Below are positions 1-8,411 of a stretch of 64,000 nucleotides of DNA, piece after piece. The translations under genes and the position numbers were made by a program. Where the stretch lies: positions 85,278 through 149,277 of the forward strand of contig CADADN010000006.1 of the NCBI GenBank assembly GCA_902786665.1. The letters are read 5' to 3'. This stretch comes from an uncultured Prevotellaceae bacterium. Lineage in GTDB: Bacteria; Bacteroidota; Bacteroidia; Bacteroidales; Bacteroidaceae. The stretch's first letter is position 1; each line of letters begins with the position of its first letter. The notes beneath the pieces were generated by a model. The model did not search any database, was not told where the DNA came from, and was given only the letters and a program-made list of their open reading frames with translations.

Positions 1-49
1 TCGTTGTTCTACATCCACGTATCGCAAACAAGTTATCTGAAAAGGAAAG
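1..49 (+). other. window edge, possible tail of an upstream gene
   Basis: Forty-nine bases before the first start codon. One frame stays open from the edge to a stop at 75-77 and another closes at 38-40, nine bases before the next gene. Either could be the end of an upstream gene, but the stretch is too short to assign. AAAGGAAAG just before position 50 is a purine-rich candidate ribosome site. Confidence 0.2.
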
Positions 50-880
50 ATGGACGAGAAAAATAAACAAGTATTAGGGCGTGTTTGGAATCCCGAAGGT
101 TCCATACTGCGTAGAGACCAGTTGGAATTGTTCCGCATACTGAAAGCTCTCGCCAAGATATGCGAGGAACACCATATCCCCTGGTGGCTGGGGTCTGGCT
201 CCCTGCTTGGCGCCGCCCGGCACAAAGGTTTCATCCCATGGGATGACGACATGGACATCGTGCTGCTCCGCAAGGACTGCAAGCGTCTGGAGAAAATCCT
301 GTGCCAACTTGAAAACGACGAGTTCGTCTATCACAGCATGGACACGGATGTCGATTATGTCAACTATTACGGAAAGTTCAGGAAACGGCACGGTGTCATC
401 AGGTCGAAGAGCAAGCGATATGATTACTACAAATGGAAAGGCATAGGCATCGATGTGTTCTCCATAGAGAAAACCACCTTTTTCTCCGCTTACTGGGCTG
501 CGAAAATCTATGGGAAACTGGAGCCTCTCACACTTGACATACATCGGTCATGGCTTCGCAAGACCATGATCAGGTGCATTGAAGGCACGTGCTCGTATGT
601 CATCTTCCCATTCCTAAGATTGATAAGTCTTTACAATCCGAAGAATGAATACCACTACACATTAGGCACAGGCTTTCCCAAGAGCAGGTTCTATTTGAAA
701 GACATCTTCCCTCTCATCACCACAGAGTTTGAAGGAGAGCAGATGCCGGTTCCCAAGGACATGGATGCCTGTCTGACAAGAATGTATGGCGATTGGCGCA
801 CCCTGCCGTCTGAGGACTCCATCAAGAAACGCATTCACTGCCAGGAATATGTCGAAGAGATTTTCGGCAAGGAGGATTGA
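50..880 (+). CDS. LicD family phosphotransferase
   Basis: The 276-residue product has the LicD nucleotidyltransferase-fold core at residues 45-70: a WWLGSGSLLGAARHKG stretch followed by FIPWDDDMDI, whose DDxD acidic cluster is the expected metal site. Members attach phosphocholine or similar phospho-substituents to surface glycans, using a CDP-linked donor. Length fits a single-domain LicD protein. No membrane segment is obvious, so action on lipid-linked or surface glycan at the cytoplasmic face is inferred. The gene starts at an ATG after a purine-rich stretch. The gene to the left is outside the window, so the glycan cluster it may belong to cannot be judged. The substrate is unknown. Confidence 0.85.
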   Translation: MDEKNKQVLGRVWNPEGSILRRDQLELFRILKALAKICEEHHIPWWLGSGSLLGAARHKGFIPWDDDMDIVLLRKDCKRLEKILCQLENDEFVYHSMDTDVDYVNYYGKFRKRHGVIRSKSKRYDYYKWKGIGIDVFSIEKTTFFSAYWAAKIYGKLEPLTLDIHRSWLRKTMIRCIEGTCSYVIFPFLRLISLYNPKNEYHYTLGTGFPKSRFYLKDIFPLITTEFEGEQMPVPKDMDACLTRMYGDWRTLPSEDSIKKRIHCQEYVEEIFGKED

Positions 881-960
881 CCCCGCCATCATCTAGTCCA
901 CCTCTGCTTTTGCAGACAATCGAGAAATGCCATATGGAGTCCCAAGAGCATGAAGATGCC

Positions 961-1812
961 ATGAGCACCACCTACCAGCAATTGTGGCGGCGCTTGACAC
1001 CCCTTTTCGACGACGGCGAGGCGAAAGCCATCGTCCGCACAATCTTGGAGGAGCGTTTCGGACTGTCCATGGCCGACATCCTCTGCTACGGGACGGAACG
1101 CTTGGAGGCCGACGAGCGAACAATGCTCGAACAAATGATGCTTCGTCTGAGCAAGTCGGAACCTGTGCAATATGTACTGGGAGAGGCTCCTTTCATGGGC
1201 CGTCGCCTGCATGTGGAACCTGGAGTGCTCATCCCCCGTCCGGAGACGGAGACTCTCTGCCAATGGGTGGAAGAGACGTGGGAAAACGGCGCACCCGACA
1301 TCCTCGACATCGGATGCGGCAGCGGATGCATCACCGTCACCCTCGCCCTCGACATCCCGGAAGCACGGGTGACGGCATTCGACATCTCACAAAAAGCGCT
1401 GGAGGTGACACGACGCAACGCCACGGCACTTGGTGCCGTGGTGACAGTAGTGGAGAAAGACATTCTCAAGGCTGCGGAAGAGACAGACACGGAAGGGCGT
1501 TTTGACATCATTGTCTCCAACCCGCCCTACATTTGCCAGCATGAGGCACAGGAGATGCATCCCAATGTGCTGCAGCATGAACCCGGCATCGCCCTCTTCG
1601 TGCCCGACAACGACCCGCTGCTTTTCTACAAGGCCATCGCACGGTATGCCCGTAGGACATTGCGACAGGGAGGCTGTCTGTTCTTTGAATGCAACCCCGA
1701 CCACCTTGCAGACACCGTCCTCATGCTGAAGGATGCCAGATTCCGCGATGTGGAAACCCGCGACGACCCTTTTGGCAAACCCCGCTTCGCAAAGGCTTCG
1801 GTGAAAAATTGA
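961..1812 (+). CDS. prmC: peptide chain release factor N5-glutamine methyltransferase
   Basis: PrmC (HemK) methylates the glutamine of the GGQ motif in release factors RF1 and RF2, using S-adenosylmethionine. From the ATG at 961 the protein has 283 residues. The N-terminal helical domain is followed by PVQYVLG (about 68-74), the SAM-binding DIGCGSGCI (about 116-124) and the catalytic NPPY (187-190). The frame is open from a TTG at 877, overlapping the previous stop, with another ATG at 934. I chose 961 because the family's helical domain begins right after it (MSTTYQQLWRRL). recX follows about 140 bases later on the same strand. Confidence 0.93.
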   Translation: MSTTYQQLWRRLTPLFDDGEAKAIVRTILEERFGLSMADILCYGTERLEADERTMLEQMMLRLSKSEPVQYVLGEAPFMGRRLHVEPGVLIPRPETETLCQWVEETWENGAPDILDIGCGSGCITVTLALDIPEARVTAFDISQKALEVTRRNATALGAVVTVVEKDILKAAEETDTEGRFDIIVSNPPYICQHEAQEMHPNVLQHEPGIALFVPDNDPLLFYKAIARYARRTLRQGGCLFFECNPDHLADTVLMLKDARFRDVETRDDPFGKPRFAKASVKN

Positions 1813-1876
1813 AAATTGAAAATTGAAGATTGGCCTGTAGCCGATAAGAGGTGTGCACATCTCCCCCGAAGTCGTA

Positions 1877-1900
1877 GGGGCGGGTCTTGTGCCCGCCCGA
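1877..1900. repeat. GC-rich palindromic dispersed repeat
   Basis: GGGCGGG (1878-1884) and CCCGCCC (1892-1898) are inverted copies around a TCTTGTG loop. Decayed relatives occur inside the longer repeats at 46791-46903 and 48182-48294. Just upstream (about 1806-1830) lies an AATTGAAAATTGAA-type run that matches part of those repeats in inverted orientation. The element lies 50 bases before the recX start and could affect that transcript, though it is more likely a dispersed repeat. Confidence 0.6.
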
Positions 1901-1949
1901 AACAGACCCGCCCGAAACAAATAATCCAAACCATCTCAAAATCCTGTCA

Positions 1950-2453
1950 ATGAAAGAGAAAAAGACACTGACCGAACAAGAGGCGCTGCTCCGCCTCACC
2001 ACTCTATGCGCCAAAGGTGAACACTGCTCTTGGGAGATGACGGAAAAGATGCGTCGATGGGGGCTCTCCGAGGAGGCGCAAGCCCGTGTCATGGAGCAGT
2101 TGGTGAAAGAGCATTATGTGGACGACACCCGTTACTGCCGCTGTTTCGTCCATGACAAGATCAAGTACAACAAATGGGGACGGCGCAAGGTGGAGCAGGC
2201 ATTGCTGGCCAAACGAATCGGCAGCGACATCTTCCGTCCCGTGCTCGACGAGGTGGACGATGGGGAGTATCTCCGCATACTTCGACCTATGTTGCAAGCC
2301 AAGCGCCGTCAATTGAAGGTAGCCAACGAATACGAAGCCAACGGCCGGTTGATTCGCTTCGCCCTGGGAAGGGGATTCACCATGGACATCATCCGCCAGT
2401 GCCTCGACACCGATGGTTATGACACGGAGGAAGAAGACGATGGCGACTATTAG
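1950..2453 (+). CDS. recX: regulatory protein RecX
   Basis: RecX binds RecA filaments and restrains their extension during recombination and the SOS response. The 167-residue product shows the family's three-helix repeats: an EALLRLTTLCAKGEHCSWEM start, then the conserved LVKEHYVDDTRYCRCFVHDK and a KYNKWGRRKVEQALLAKRI segment. The frame is open from 1887, but that extension comes from repeat sequence (PPETDPPET), so the ATG at 1950 is preferred. The acidic tail (TEEEDDGDY) overlaps the next gene by 14 bases, which suggests translational coupling with the ComF-type gene. Confidence 0.9.
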   Translation: MKEKKTLTEQEALLRLTTLCAKGEHCSWEMTEKMRRWGLSEEAQARVMEQLVKEHYVDDTRYCRCFVHDKIKYNKWGRRKVEQALLAKRIGSDIFRPVLDEVDDGEYLRILRPMLQAKRRQLKVANEYEANGRLIRFALGRGFTMDIIRQCLDTDGYDTEEEDDGDY

Positions 2454-3138
2454 TTTCTGGAGCCGACTTATCGACCTTGTATCGCCACGTCCCTGCATGG
2501 TATGCGGCGCACGCCTGGCCATCGAGGAGGAAGTGGTCTGTGCATCGTGCAACCTGCACCTGCCACGCACGGGATTCGCCGCCAACGCCTATGACAACCC
2601 TATGGCGCAACGCTTCTGGGCAAGGATTCCCGTGGAGCGTGCCGCCGGACTGTTCTACTACGAGGCGGGGTCGGAGGTGAGCCACATCATCCACGCCATC
2701 AAATACAACAACCACCCCGAGGCGGGCACCGCCATGGGAAGGATGGCGGCGGAGGAGTTTGCTGCTTTCGGCTTCTTCGAGGGTATTGATGCCATCATCC
2801 CCGTCCCACTCACGAAGAAACGTCAACGGCAGAGGAGCTACAACCAAAGTATGGAAATCGCCCGCGGCGTGTCGGCAGTCACCGGCCTGCCCATCATCAC
2901 CGATGCCGTGGAGCGTGTCTCTTTCAGCGAGAGCCAGACGAGGAAGAGCCTTCGTGAGAGGATGGAGAATGTGGAGGACGCCTTCCGTGCGACGGGAAAG
3001 GGCGACCTCGACGGCAAGCACCTGCTGATGGTGGACGACATCGTCACTTCCGGAGCCACCGTCTGCGCCTGTGTCGACGCCTTGAAAAAAACGGCACACA
3101 TCAAGGTGAGCATCTTCTCACTGGGCGTGGTGAAATGA
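2440..3138 (+). CDS. ComF family phosphoribosyltransferase
   Basis: The 232-residue product has an N-terminal zinc-finger-like pair (CMVCG and CASC) and a C-terminal type I phosphoribosyltransferase fold. Its PRPP-binding loop reads LLMVDDIVTSGATV near residues 195-208, and the PVPLTKKRQRQRSYNQ segment is typical of ComF. ComF proteins act in DNA uptake in competent bacteria, but many Bacteroidota carry the gene with no shown competence role. The ATG at 2440 inside the recX tail fits the zinc finger and gives a 14-base overlap; a TTG or GTG start near 2413 is less likely. Cytoplasmic. The exact substrate is unknown. Confidence 0.88.
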   Translation: MATISFWSRLIDLVSPRPCMVCGARLAIEEEVVCASCNLHLPRTGFAANAYDNPMAQRFWARIPVERAAGLFYYEAGSEVSHIIHAIKYNNHPEAGTAMGRMAAEEFAAFGFFEGIDAIIPVPLTKKRQRQRSYNQSMEIARGVSAVTGLPIITDAVERVSFSESQTRKSLRERMENVEDAFRATGKGDLDGKHLLMVDDIVTSGATVCACVDALKKTAHIKVSIFSLGVVK

Positions 3139-3176
3139 TTTTCTCTCGTTTTTTTAATGATGGCTTGAAAAATTCC

Positions 3177-3204
3177 TTGTTTTAAGACATTTTTTGTATT
3201 TTTG
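3177..3204 (+). promoter_or_regulatory. Bacteroidota-type promoter
   Basis: A TTG at 3177-3179 and TATTTTTG at 3197-3204 match the -33/-7 pattern with 17 bases between them. It lies about 100 bases before the dehydrogenase start at 3308. Confidence 0.5.
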
Positions 3205-3307
3205 CATGTGTTTTGCATGATAAATCCTCATATATGAAAGTTGAGAGGATTTACAAAAACATCACGTCTTGATGCTGAGACAATTAAACAACAAAAACAA
3301 TCCTATC

Positions 3308-4426
3308 ATGAACATTTGCATTGTAGGTGGAGGCCACATAGGCACGACCCTGACTTGTTACATCAAACATACCCATCCCGAGTTTCATGTGTCATTGTTT
3401 ACTCGCAGGCCTGAGAAATTTGCGAGTCAAATCACATGCAACGACATAGAGCAGCAAATCTCATATACGGTCTCTCCTGATATCATCAGCAGCCAGGCCG
3501 ACATTGCCGCCCATGACGCAGACATCGTTTTCATTGCATTGCCCCATTTTGCCGTTGAGAAAGCCTTCAAGGACATTGCACCACATGTAGGAAAGAATTG
3601 CCTGGTTGGAGTCTTGCCTGGCGGAGGTGGCTGTGAATTCTTTTTCCGTCATTATTTCGATGATGACAAGACGCTGTTTGGATTCCAGAGGGTGCCATTC
3701 ACGGCAAAACTGAAAGAGTATGGGAAAGAGACGAATCTCAAGAGTTGGAAACCATTCAGTGTCGTCGGCACCTTGCAAAGCAAAAGAATCAATGACGTTT
3801 GTCGAAGAATCGAGGAATGTGGATTGAAGACTAAAGTGGCAACCAACTATCTGGAAGTGGCACTGACACCCACCAACCCCATCCTTCATACTTCAAGGAC
3901 GTATGAATTGTTTAGGAATCACGACAGGCAGCATCCTTTCCCCACCCGCTTCAAATTCTATGTGGGATGGACCGACTTCACATCCGAAGTCATGACTTCA
4001 ATGGACAAGGAACTTCATTCCTTGCTTGACGCCATCACCGAAATGGATACCTCCGCCATTCGTCCGCTCTCGGAACATTACGAATCACCGACCATCGAGG
4101 CCATGACCAAGAAAATCAACAGCATCGCCACTTTCCAATCCGTATACGCCCCGTTGAAAGAAATGGATGGCGCTTGGTATGCAGACACCACAACCAGGAT
4201 GTTCACGGAAGATTTCCCATGGGGATTGGCCGTCATCCGCTCATATTTCGACTATTTCGACATCGAGGCTCCCACCATGGACATGGTGCTTTCCTGGTAT
4301 GCTGATTACATGGGACTGGATTGGTTTGAGGATGGGAAGTTCGTCGGAAAGGGATTGAAAGGTACCGGCGCCATACAGAATTATGGCATCAAGAACAAGG
4401 AGGAACTGCTTGCGGTTTATCAGTAG
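3308..4426 (+). CDS. NAD/NADP octopine/nopaline dehydrogenase family protein
   Basis: The 372-residue protein begins with a Rossmann motif (MNICIVGGGHIGTT), then the second strand with FTRRPEKF, as in the opine dehydrogenase / ketopantoate-reductase-like superfamily. The middle carries PTNPILHTSRTYELF, resembling the family's PxNPxxH active-site region with its catalytic histidine. Such enzymes reductively condense an amino acid with a keto acid, or act on related substrates; the true substrate here is unknown. The start at 3308 places the glycine motif at residue 8, while the frame is open back to 3269. The gene stands alone behind its own promoter, with a convergent Rpn-type gene downstream. 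Confidence 0.8.
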   Translation: MNICIVGGGHIGTTLTCYIKHTHPEFHVSLFTRRPEKFASQITCNDIEQQISYTVSPDIISSQADIAAHDADIVFIALPHFAVEKAFKDIAPHVGKNCLVGVLPGGGGCEFFFRHYFDDDKTLFGFQRVPFTAKLKEYGKETNLKSWKPFSVVGTLQSKRINDVCRRIEECGLKTKVATNYLEVALTPTNPILHTSRTYELFRNHDRQHPFPTRFKFYVGWTDFTSEVMTSMDKELHSLLDAITEMDTSAIRPLSEHYESPTIEAMTKKINSIATFQSVYAPLKEMDGAWYADTTTRMFTEDFPWGLAVIRSYFDYFDIEAPTMDMVLSWYADYMGLDWFEDGKFVGKGLKGTGAIQNYGIKNKEELLAVYQ

Positions 4427-4548
4427 CAAAGCGGAAGTGTTTTTCCGTGCTGTGGCCACCCTTTTGAATACACCTCCCGAGGTACACTTTTTAGACAAAT
4501 CACTATCGCTCGGCAAAGTACAAACGATACGCCATAAGCATTAGGTAG

Positions 4549-4574
4549 AAAAAAGGAGCGGTGTTGCCGCTCCT
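4549..4574 (-). terminator. terminator of the first Rpn-family gene
   Basis: AGGAGCGG (4554-4561) and CCGCTCCT (4567-4574) form an 8-bp stem with a 5-base loop. On the minus strand it is followed by a run of Ts. The same hairpin, with matching changes, follows the second copy at 52351-52371. Confidence 0.8.
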
Positions 4575-4600
4575 AATTTATGCTGTTGTGAATGGAAGAA

Positions 4601-5497
4601 TCAACAGAGTTTGCTGATTTCTTCGAGAGAGAGTCCTGTGACTTGGTGCACGATGTTGATGTCGGTGCCCAAAGCGAGAAGATTTTTGGCAACTTCAACT
4701 TTTTCTTCTTCCCTTCCTTCTGCTTTTCCCTTTGCAATGCCTTCTTCAAGCCCTTCTGCCCTTCCTTCTGCTTTTCCCTTTGCAATGCCTTCTTCAAGCC
4801 CTTCTGCCCTTCCTTCTGCTTTTCCTTTGACGAAGCCTTTTCGAATACCTTTTTGTTCCGCCGAGTTGACCACGTTGAAGAGGTCGCGATATACCTTGAG
4901 GCTCTCTTCGTAGTCGAAAAGTTCGTTTTTGGAGAACCTTGCTATCTCTGCCTGTTCGAAAAGCCGTGTAAACACCCGTTCCTGGAGGGCGGCGGGACGC
5001 TCCATCAGCTTTGACAGGTTGCGGAGCACATAGAGCCATTTGTCCATCATGGTCTCAAGCTGGTCCTCTGTCTTGTTGAACTTCGGCATTTCGAGATAGA
5101 CGAAGGTGAGCTTGTCGTAGAACACGTGCTTGTCCTCCACGTCCATCAGCTTCACCTCGTGGTGCATGCAGTCGGGGGCGTATTCGTCATCGGGGAATAC
5201 GAAGTCGAGGATGCCCACGGTAACGCTTCTGTCCTTGAAATAGTCCTGCTCGGCCTTCTGCATCTCGACGATGAAGTACTCTCCTGCGGTGTTCTGGCAG
5301 TACACGTCGAAGACGGCTTTCCTGTCCATAATGCCGCTTCCCAGTTGTTCGGTGTTGCGGTATCTGATGTCAGTGATTTCCTCTTGGTTGTGCAAGAGTG
5401 AATTGAGGAAGCTGATGAGCAGCTCCTTGTTCATCTCAGTGCCGAAGAGTCTTTTGAACCCGAAGTCGGTGAAGGGGTTGATGTATCTTCCTCCCAT
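4601..5497 (-). CDS. Rpn family recombination-promoting nuclease/putative transposase, internally deleted copy
   Basis: The product (298 residues from the ATG at 5497) starts with the family's INPFTDFGFKRLFG and carries the PD-(D/E)XK core: FDVYCQ, then IVEMQ with its E-x-Q pair. It is a close paralog of the gene at 52397-53365, but lacks the 21 residues that follow KDRSV there, a 63-bp in-frame loss. That block corresponds to the helix after the active-site strand, so activity may be impaired. The C-terminal third holds two 16-residue repeats (GKAEGRAEGLEEGIAK) and then a different tail. Family members are RecA-independent recombination-promoting nucleases. A promoter and a terminator frame the gene. 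Confidence 0.85.
   Translation of the reverse strand: MGGRYINPFTDFGFKRLFGTEMNKELLISFLNSLLHNQEEITDIRYRNTEQLGSGIMDRKAVFDVYCQNTAGEYFIVEMQKAEQDYFKDRSVTVGILDFVFPDDEYAPDCMHHEVKLMDVEDKHVFYDKLTFVYLEMPKFNKTEDQLETMMDKWLYVLRNLSKLMERPAALQERVFTRLFEQAEIARFSKNELFDYEESLKVYRDLFNVVNSAEQKGIRKGFVKGKAEGRAEGLEEGIAKGKAEGRAEGLEEGIAKGKAEGREEEKVEVAKNLLALGTDINIVHQVTGLSLEEISKLC
4693..4840 (-). repeat. 48-bp tandem repeats inside the first Rpn gene
   Basis: The coding strand holds two full units and a partial unit of a 48-bp repeat coding for a charged Gly-Lys-Ala-Glu-rich 16-residue motif. The paralog at 52.5 kb has a 36-bp (12-residue) version of the same motif, so the array has grown with a different unit size in each copy. 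Confidence 0.8.
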
Positions 5498-5515
5498 GGT
5501 CTTTCTTATTTTCTG

Positions 5516-5547
5516 CAAAGTTAATGAAAAGGATTGGCAATTGCAAA
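5516..5547 (-). promoter_or_regulatory. promoter of the first Rpn-family gene
   Basis: Read on the minus strand, TTTG (5544-5547) and TAACTTTG (5516-5523) are separated by 20 bases, ending about 19 bases before the ATG at 5497. The same promoter with the same spacing precedes the second copy. The rest of 5548-5836 is AT-rich, with nothing else recognised. Confidence 0.75.
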
Positions 5548-5836
5548 TTTTGCGAGGAATGTTTTAGTTTGGTTTTTGATATGTAGGATTCTCCACCTTT
5601 TCACATATTGTTCATTTGCTTCTTTTATTTCACCGAACCTCCAAGCAAATCAAGTTTTCTTTTCATATCAAAGTGTCTAATGGTTACAAACATAATAGAT
5701 TGTTTTTGGTAAAACTTCAACTCCGCAAAGATCAACAAAGAAATCGAATAAATGTTCTTTCACCATTATGATTATCGCATGTATCCGTAGGGCGGCCTAT
5801 CCCGGTGAATACCGAAAAAGTATTTTTCGGCCATTA

Positions 5837-5868
5837 TTTGGAAGTTTGAAAACTATTCCATATCTTTG
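5837..5868 (+). promoter_or_regulatory. promoter of the dockerin-bearing surface protein gene
   Basis: TTTG (5837-5840), 20 bases, then TATCTTTG (5861-5868), 27 bases before the ATG at 5896. A near-consensus Bacteroidota promoter. Confidence 0.75.
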
Positions 5869-5895
5869 CAAAATGTAAACCAAACAGATGCACTT

Positions 5896-7518
5896 ATGAA
5901 AAAACTCGTAACATTTATCGCATTCGCGCTCGTGATATTCACGGCCAATGCACAGTCCAACTTGAGTGGCGATATGAACCAAGATGGAGACAAAAACATC
6001 ACCGACGTGGTGTTGTTAGTAGATGAAATCCTACATGGAGCGAACCCCCACGCCTACCTCACCTGCCCCGACAATCGCCACCCGCATATGATCGACCTCG
6101 GACTGCCCTCTGGCACGAAGTGGGCGTGCTGCAACGTGGGAGCCAGTTCACCAGGGGGCTTCGGCAGCTACTATGCCTGGGGCGAGACCAAAGAGAAAGA
6201 TGTTTATAACGAAGCCACATATCAATATTGCTCCGGGACAGATAGCAACGGAGATGGTCGATATGATTATGAAGATATAGCAGAAGCTGTGTATCAGTTT
6301 TTAGGCAGTGACATTGCCGGCACTTATTACGACGTAGCCCATATGAAGTGGGGCGGCTGCTGGGTGATGCCGACGAATGACCAGATCAAAGAGTTGATTA
6401 ACAACTGCACCAGCCAATGGACAACGATGAATGGAATCAACGGATTGCTTTTCACCAGTCCGAATGGCGGGGCCATTTTCTTACCTGCAGCTGGCGGCTA
6501 TTTCGACGAGGGCGTCTCCGAGATTGGCACCTGGGGATATTATTATTCGTCAACTCAGCATACTTCCTTCCCGGAATCTGTTTACGCCCTCAGTTTCAAC
6601 TCTTTCAATGTGCTATCAGACCTAAACGGATCGGCATGGGGCAAGATGGGTGGCTTTAACATACGCCCGGTTTATGTGGAAAGCACCCAAAAAAGTCTTT
6701 CATTATCGACGAATAGTGTGGAGATATACGCAGGTGAGACAGCAACCGTGGATATCACATCGGGCAGCGGCACCTATGTCGTCGGCAGTACCGACAACGA
6801 TGTGGCCAAGGCATCGTTGTCGGGTTCCACCATTACCATCCGTGGCTTCTCTGCCGGGTCGGTAGTGGTAACTGTGGTTGACCCGGCCTTTGGCAGTCCG
6901 CAACTCATCAGTGTAACCGTGAAAGGACCGAAAGTTTACCTTTCCTGCCCCGATGACAACCACCCGCACATGATCGACCTCGGGTTGCCCTCCGGCACGA
7001 AGTGGGCGTGCTGCAACGTGGGTGCAGACATCCCGGAGGCATCTGGAGGATATTACGCCTGGGGTGAGACAGAAGAAAAGTCCACTTACAACTGGAGCAC
7101 CTACACCCTTTGCAATGGTACGTGGCGCACCTGTCAGGACATCGGTAGCGATATTGCCGGCACGCAATATGATGTGGCACATGTGAAATGGGGTGAATCC
7201 TGGGCTATTCCCAGTTATGAACAATTACATGAATTGTTTGACAATTGTCACTTCACAAAATTTGTAATGTATGGTGTCGTAGGTATTCAATTCACCGGAC
7301 CGAACGGCAACACCGTGTACATGCCAGCGACGGGCTACCGAGTAGGCGAAGAACTCAAAGAAGCTGACAGCGAAGGGGATTATTGGACCTCTACACGGCA
7401 TCAATCGTCGGTATCCCAGGCCTGCTACTACAGAATACATTCCTACTCCAGTGTCGGAAGTGGCAATACTGGCGATCGCTGCGACGGACTAATGATTCGC
7501 CCGGTATGGGTACCATAA
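5896..7518 (+). CDS. secreted protein with N-terminal dockerin-like repeat and two paralogous lectin-like domains
   Basis: The 540-residue protein begins with a signal peptide (MKKLVTFIAFALVIFTANAQ). An EF-hand dockerin-like half follows directly (GDMNQDGDKNITDVVLLVDEI). Two copies of a roughly 200-residue domain then appear, each opening HPHMIDLGLPSGTKWACCNVGA and containing YYAWGET; they resemble the FISUMP / DUF1566-type carbohydrate-binding-like domains common in Bacteroidota. Between them is a BIG2-like Ig domain (about residues 265-350). Domain copies have diverged at their loops, as expected for binding surfaces. I started at 5896 because a signal peptide begins there; the frame is open from 5866. 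Probable surface or extracellular protein; ligand unknown. Confidence 0.8.
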   Translation: MKKLVTFIAFALVIFTANAQSNLSGDMNQDGDKNITDVVLLVDEILHGANPHAYLTCPDNRHPHMIDLGLPSGTKWACCNVGASSPGGFGSYYAWGETKEKDVYNEATYQYCSGTDSNGDGRYDYEDIAEAVYQFLGSDIAGTYYDVAHMKWGGCWVMPTNDQIKELINNCTSQWTTMNGINGLLFTSPNGGAIFLPAAGGYFDEGVSEIGTWGYYYSSTQHTSFPESVYALSFNSFNVLSDLNGSAWGKMGGFNIRPVYVESTQKSLSLSTNSVEIYAGETATVDITSGSGTYVVGSTDNDVAKASLSGSTITIRGFSAGSVVVTVVDPAFGSPQLISVTVKGPKVYLSCPDDNHPHMIDLGLPSGTKWACCNVGADIPEASGGYYAWGETEEKSTYNWSTYTLCNGTWRTCQDIGSDIAGTQYDVAHVKWGESWAIPSYEQLHELFDNCHFTKFVMYGVVGIQFTGPNGNTVYMPATGYRVGEELKEADSEGDYWTSTRHQSSVSQACYYRIHSYSSVGSGNTGDRCDGLMIRPVWVP

Positions 7519-7520
7519 AT

Positions 7521-7549
7521 ACCGCACAACACCGCACAACACCGCACAT
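7521..7549. repeat. 10-bp tandem repeat
   Basis: Three copies of ACCGCACAAC (the last diverging at its end) directly follow the stop codon of the surface protein and precede its terminator. Confidence 0.7.
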
Positions 7550-7555
7550 GCATAC

Positions 7556-7580
7556 AGCCCACCTCACCAGGTGGGCTTTT
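7556..7580 (+). terminator. rho-independent terminator
   Basis: AGCCCACCT (7556-7564) pairs with AGGTGGGCT (7569-7577) around a CACC loop, followed by TTT. Ends the surface-protein transcript. Confidence 0.85.
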
Positions 7581-7759
7581 CATTGCCCCATCCCGCAACC
7601 CAAGCAATGATGTTGACAAACTCATTCCAACCATACCAACCTCTCATAAGCGACAAAGAAAATGGAACCCTGTTTCTGAAGTGTCGTTTTACTCATACAA
7701 ATAAAAAGGCAACTCATACATTCATCGGGAAAAGTCGATGGTTTTAAAAAACAGAATGG

Positions 7760-7767
7760 TATCTTTG
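7760..7767 (+). promoter_or_regulatory. -7 box before the M23 peptidase gene
   Basis: TATCTTTG ends only seven bases before the ATG at 7775, so the leader would be very short. The upstream TTTT near 7742 is a weak -33 element. Confidence 0.55.
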
Positions 7768-7774
7768 CATTGTT

Positions 7775-8287
7775 ATGAGAAAGAATCGTAGAAAATGGAT
7801 GAAAAGAATCGTTGGGGGGATTGTTGTTCTTATTGCTTTGAACATGTTGCTGCCCTCCAATATTCAAAACCCGGTGGAGGGATGTGGAAAGACGAGTTAT
7901 AATCCTCAGTCGTTCTGGCATCCGTGGGGCGACCACAACCATCGCGGTGTTGACATCTTCGCACCAAAAGGAACAGCAGTCCATCCTTCCGTTGGTGGGA
8001 TTGTAGTGGCCGCCATGCACACCAATGGAGCTGGTGGCAACATCGTCTTGGTGTTCAGTTCCAAGATGCGCTTCCACTATTACGCCCACATGAATGAGAT
8101 TGACACCCATGTGGGTGCCATCGTCACAAAAAAGTCCGTCATCGGCAAGGTCGGTGACACAGGCAATGCTGCAGGAAAGTCCCCTCACTTGCATTACAGC
8201 ATCCCCTCCATCATCCCGCAAGGTGACTGGCGATGGGACTCGAAGTACTGCCTCTTCTTTATCAATCCGATTAAGGAATTGGAATAA
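7775..8287 (+). CDS. M23 family metallopeptidase (LytM-type)
   Basis: This 170-residue protein has a basic N-terminus and one hydrophobic segment (about 12-27), then a compact LytM domain. Zinc ligands and catalytic residues are visible: H56 and D60 (HRGVD), H105 (YYAHM) and H138/H140 (HLHY). Such enzymes cut peptide cross-links of peptidoglycan; a membrane-tethered periplasmic location is inferred. Having no SH3 or LysM domain and under 180 residues, it is a minimal member. It stands alone between a terminator and the repeat region at 8.45 kb. Confidence 0.87.
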   Translation: MRKNRRKWMKRIVGGIVVLIALNMLLPSNIQNPVEGCGKTSYNPQSFWHPWGDHNHRGVDIFAPKGTAVHPSVGGIVVAAMHTNGAGGNIVLVFSSKMRFHYYAHMNEIDTHVGAIVTKKSVIGKVGDTGNAAGKSPHLHYSIPSIIPQGDWRWDSKYCLFFINPIKELE

Positions 8288-8381
8288 CCAGGCACTGTGG
8301 GGGGCTCGACCAAGAAGCCATGGCTCCAGTGAACATTTGGCGACATGCTAAAATGACATCACTCTTGCCACAAGATGACAT

Positions 8382-8389
8382 TATCTTTG
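8382..8389 (+). promoter_or_regulatory. -7 box upstream of the CDAW repeat
   Basis: TATCTTTG, 22 bases before the ATG at 8412. The best -33 candidate (CTTG, 8364-8367) is only 14 bases away, so the promoter is uncertain. Confidence 0.4.
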
Positions 8390-8411
8390 CAGTGTGAAAA
8401 CAGCATATGAT

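Noticed and set aside
4592-5014. Plus-strand gene rich in Phe and Cys
   Set aside because: It is the antisense of the Rpn-family repeats; the minus-strand protein has clear domain motifs and a promoter.
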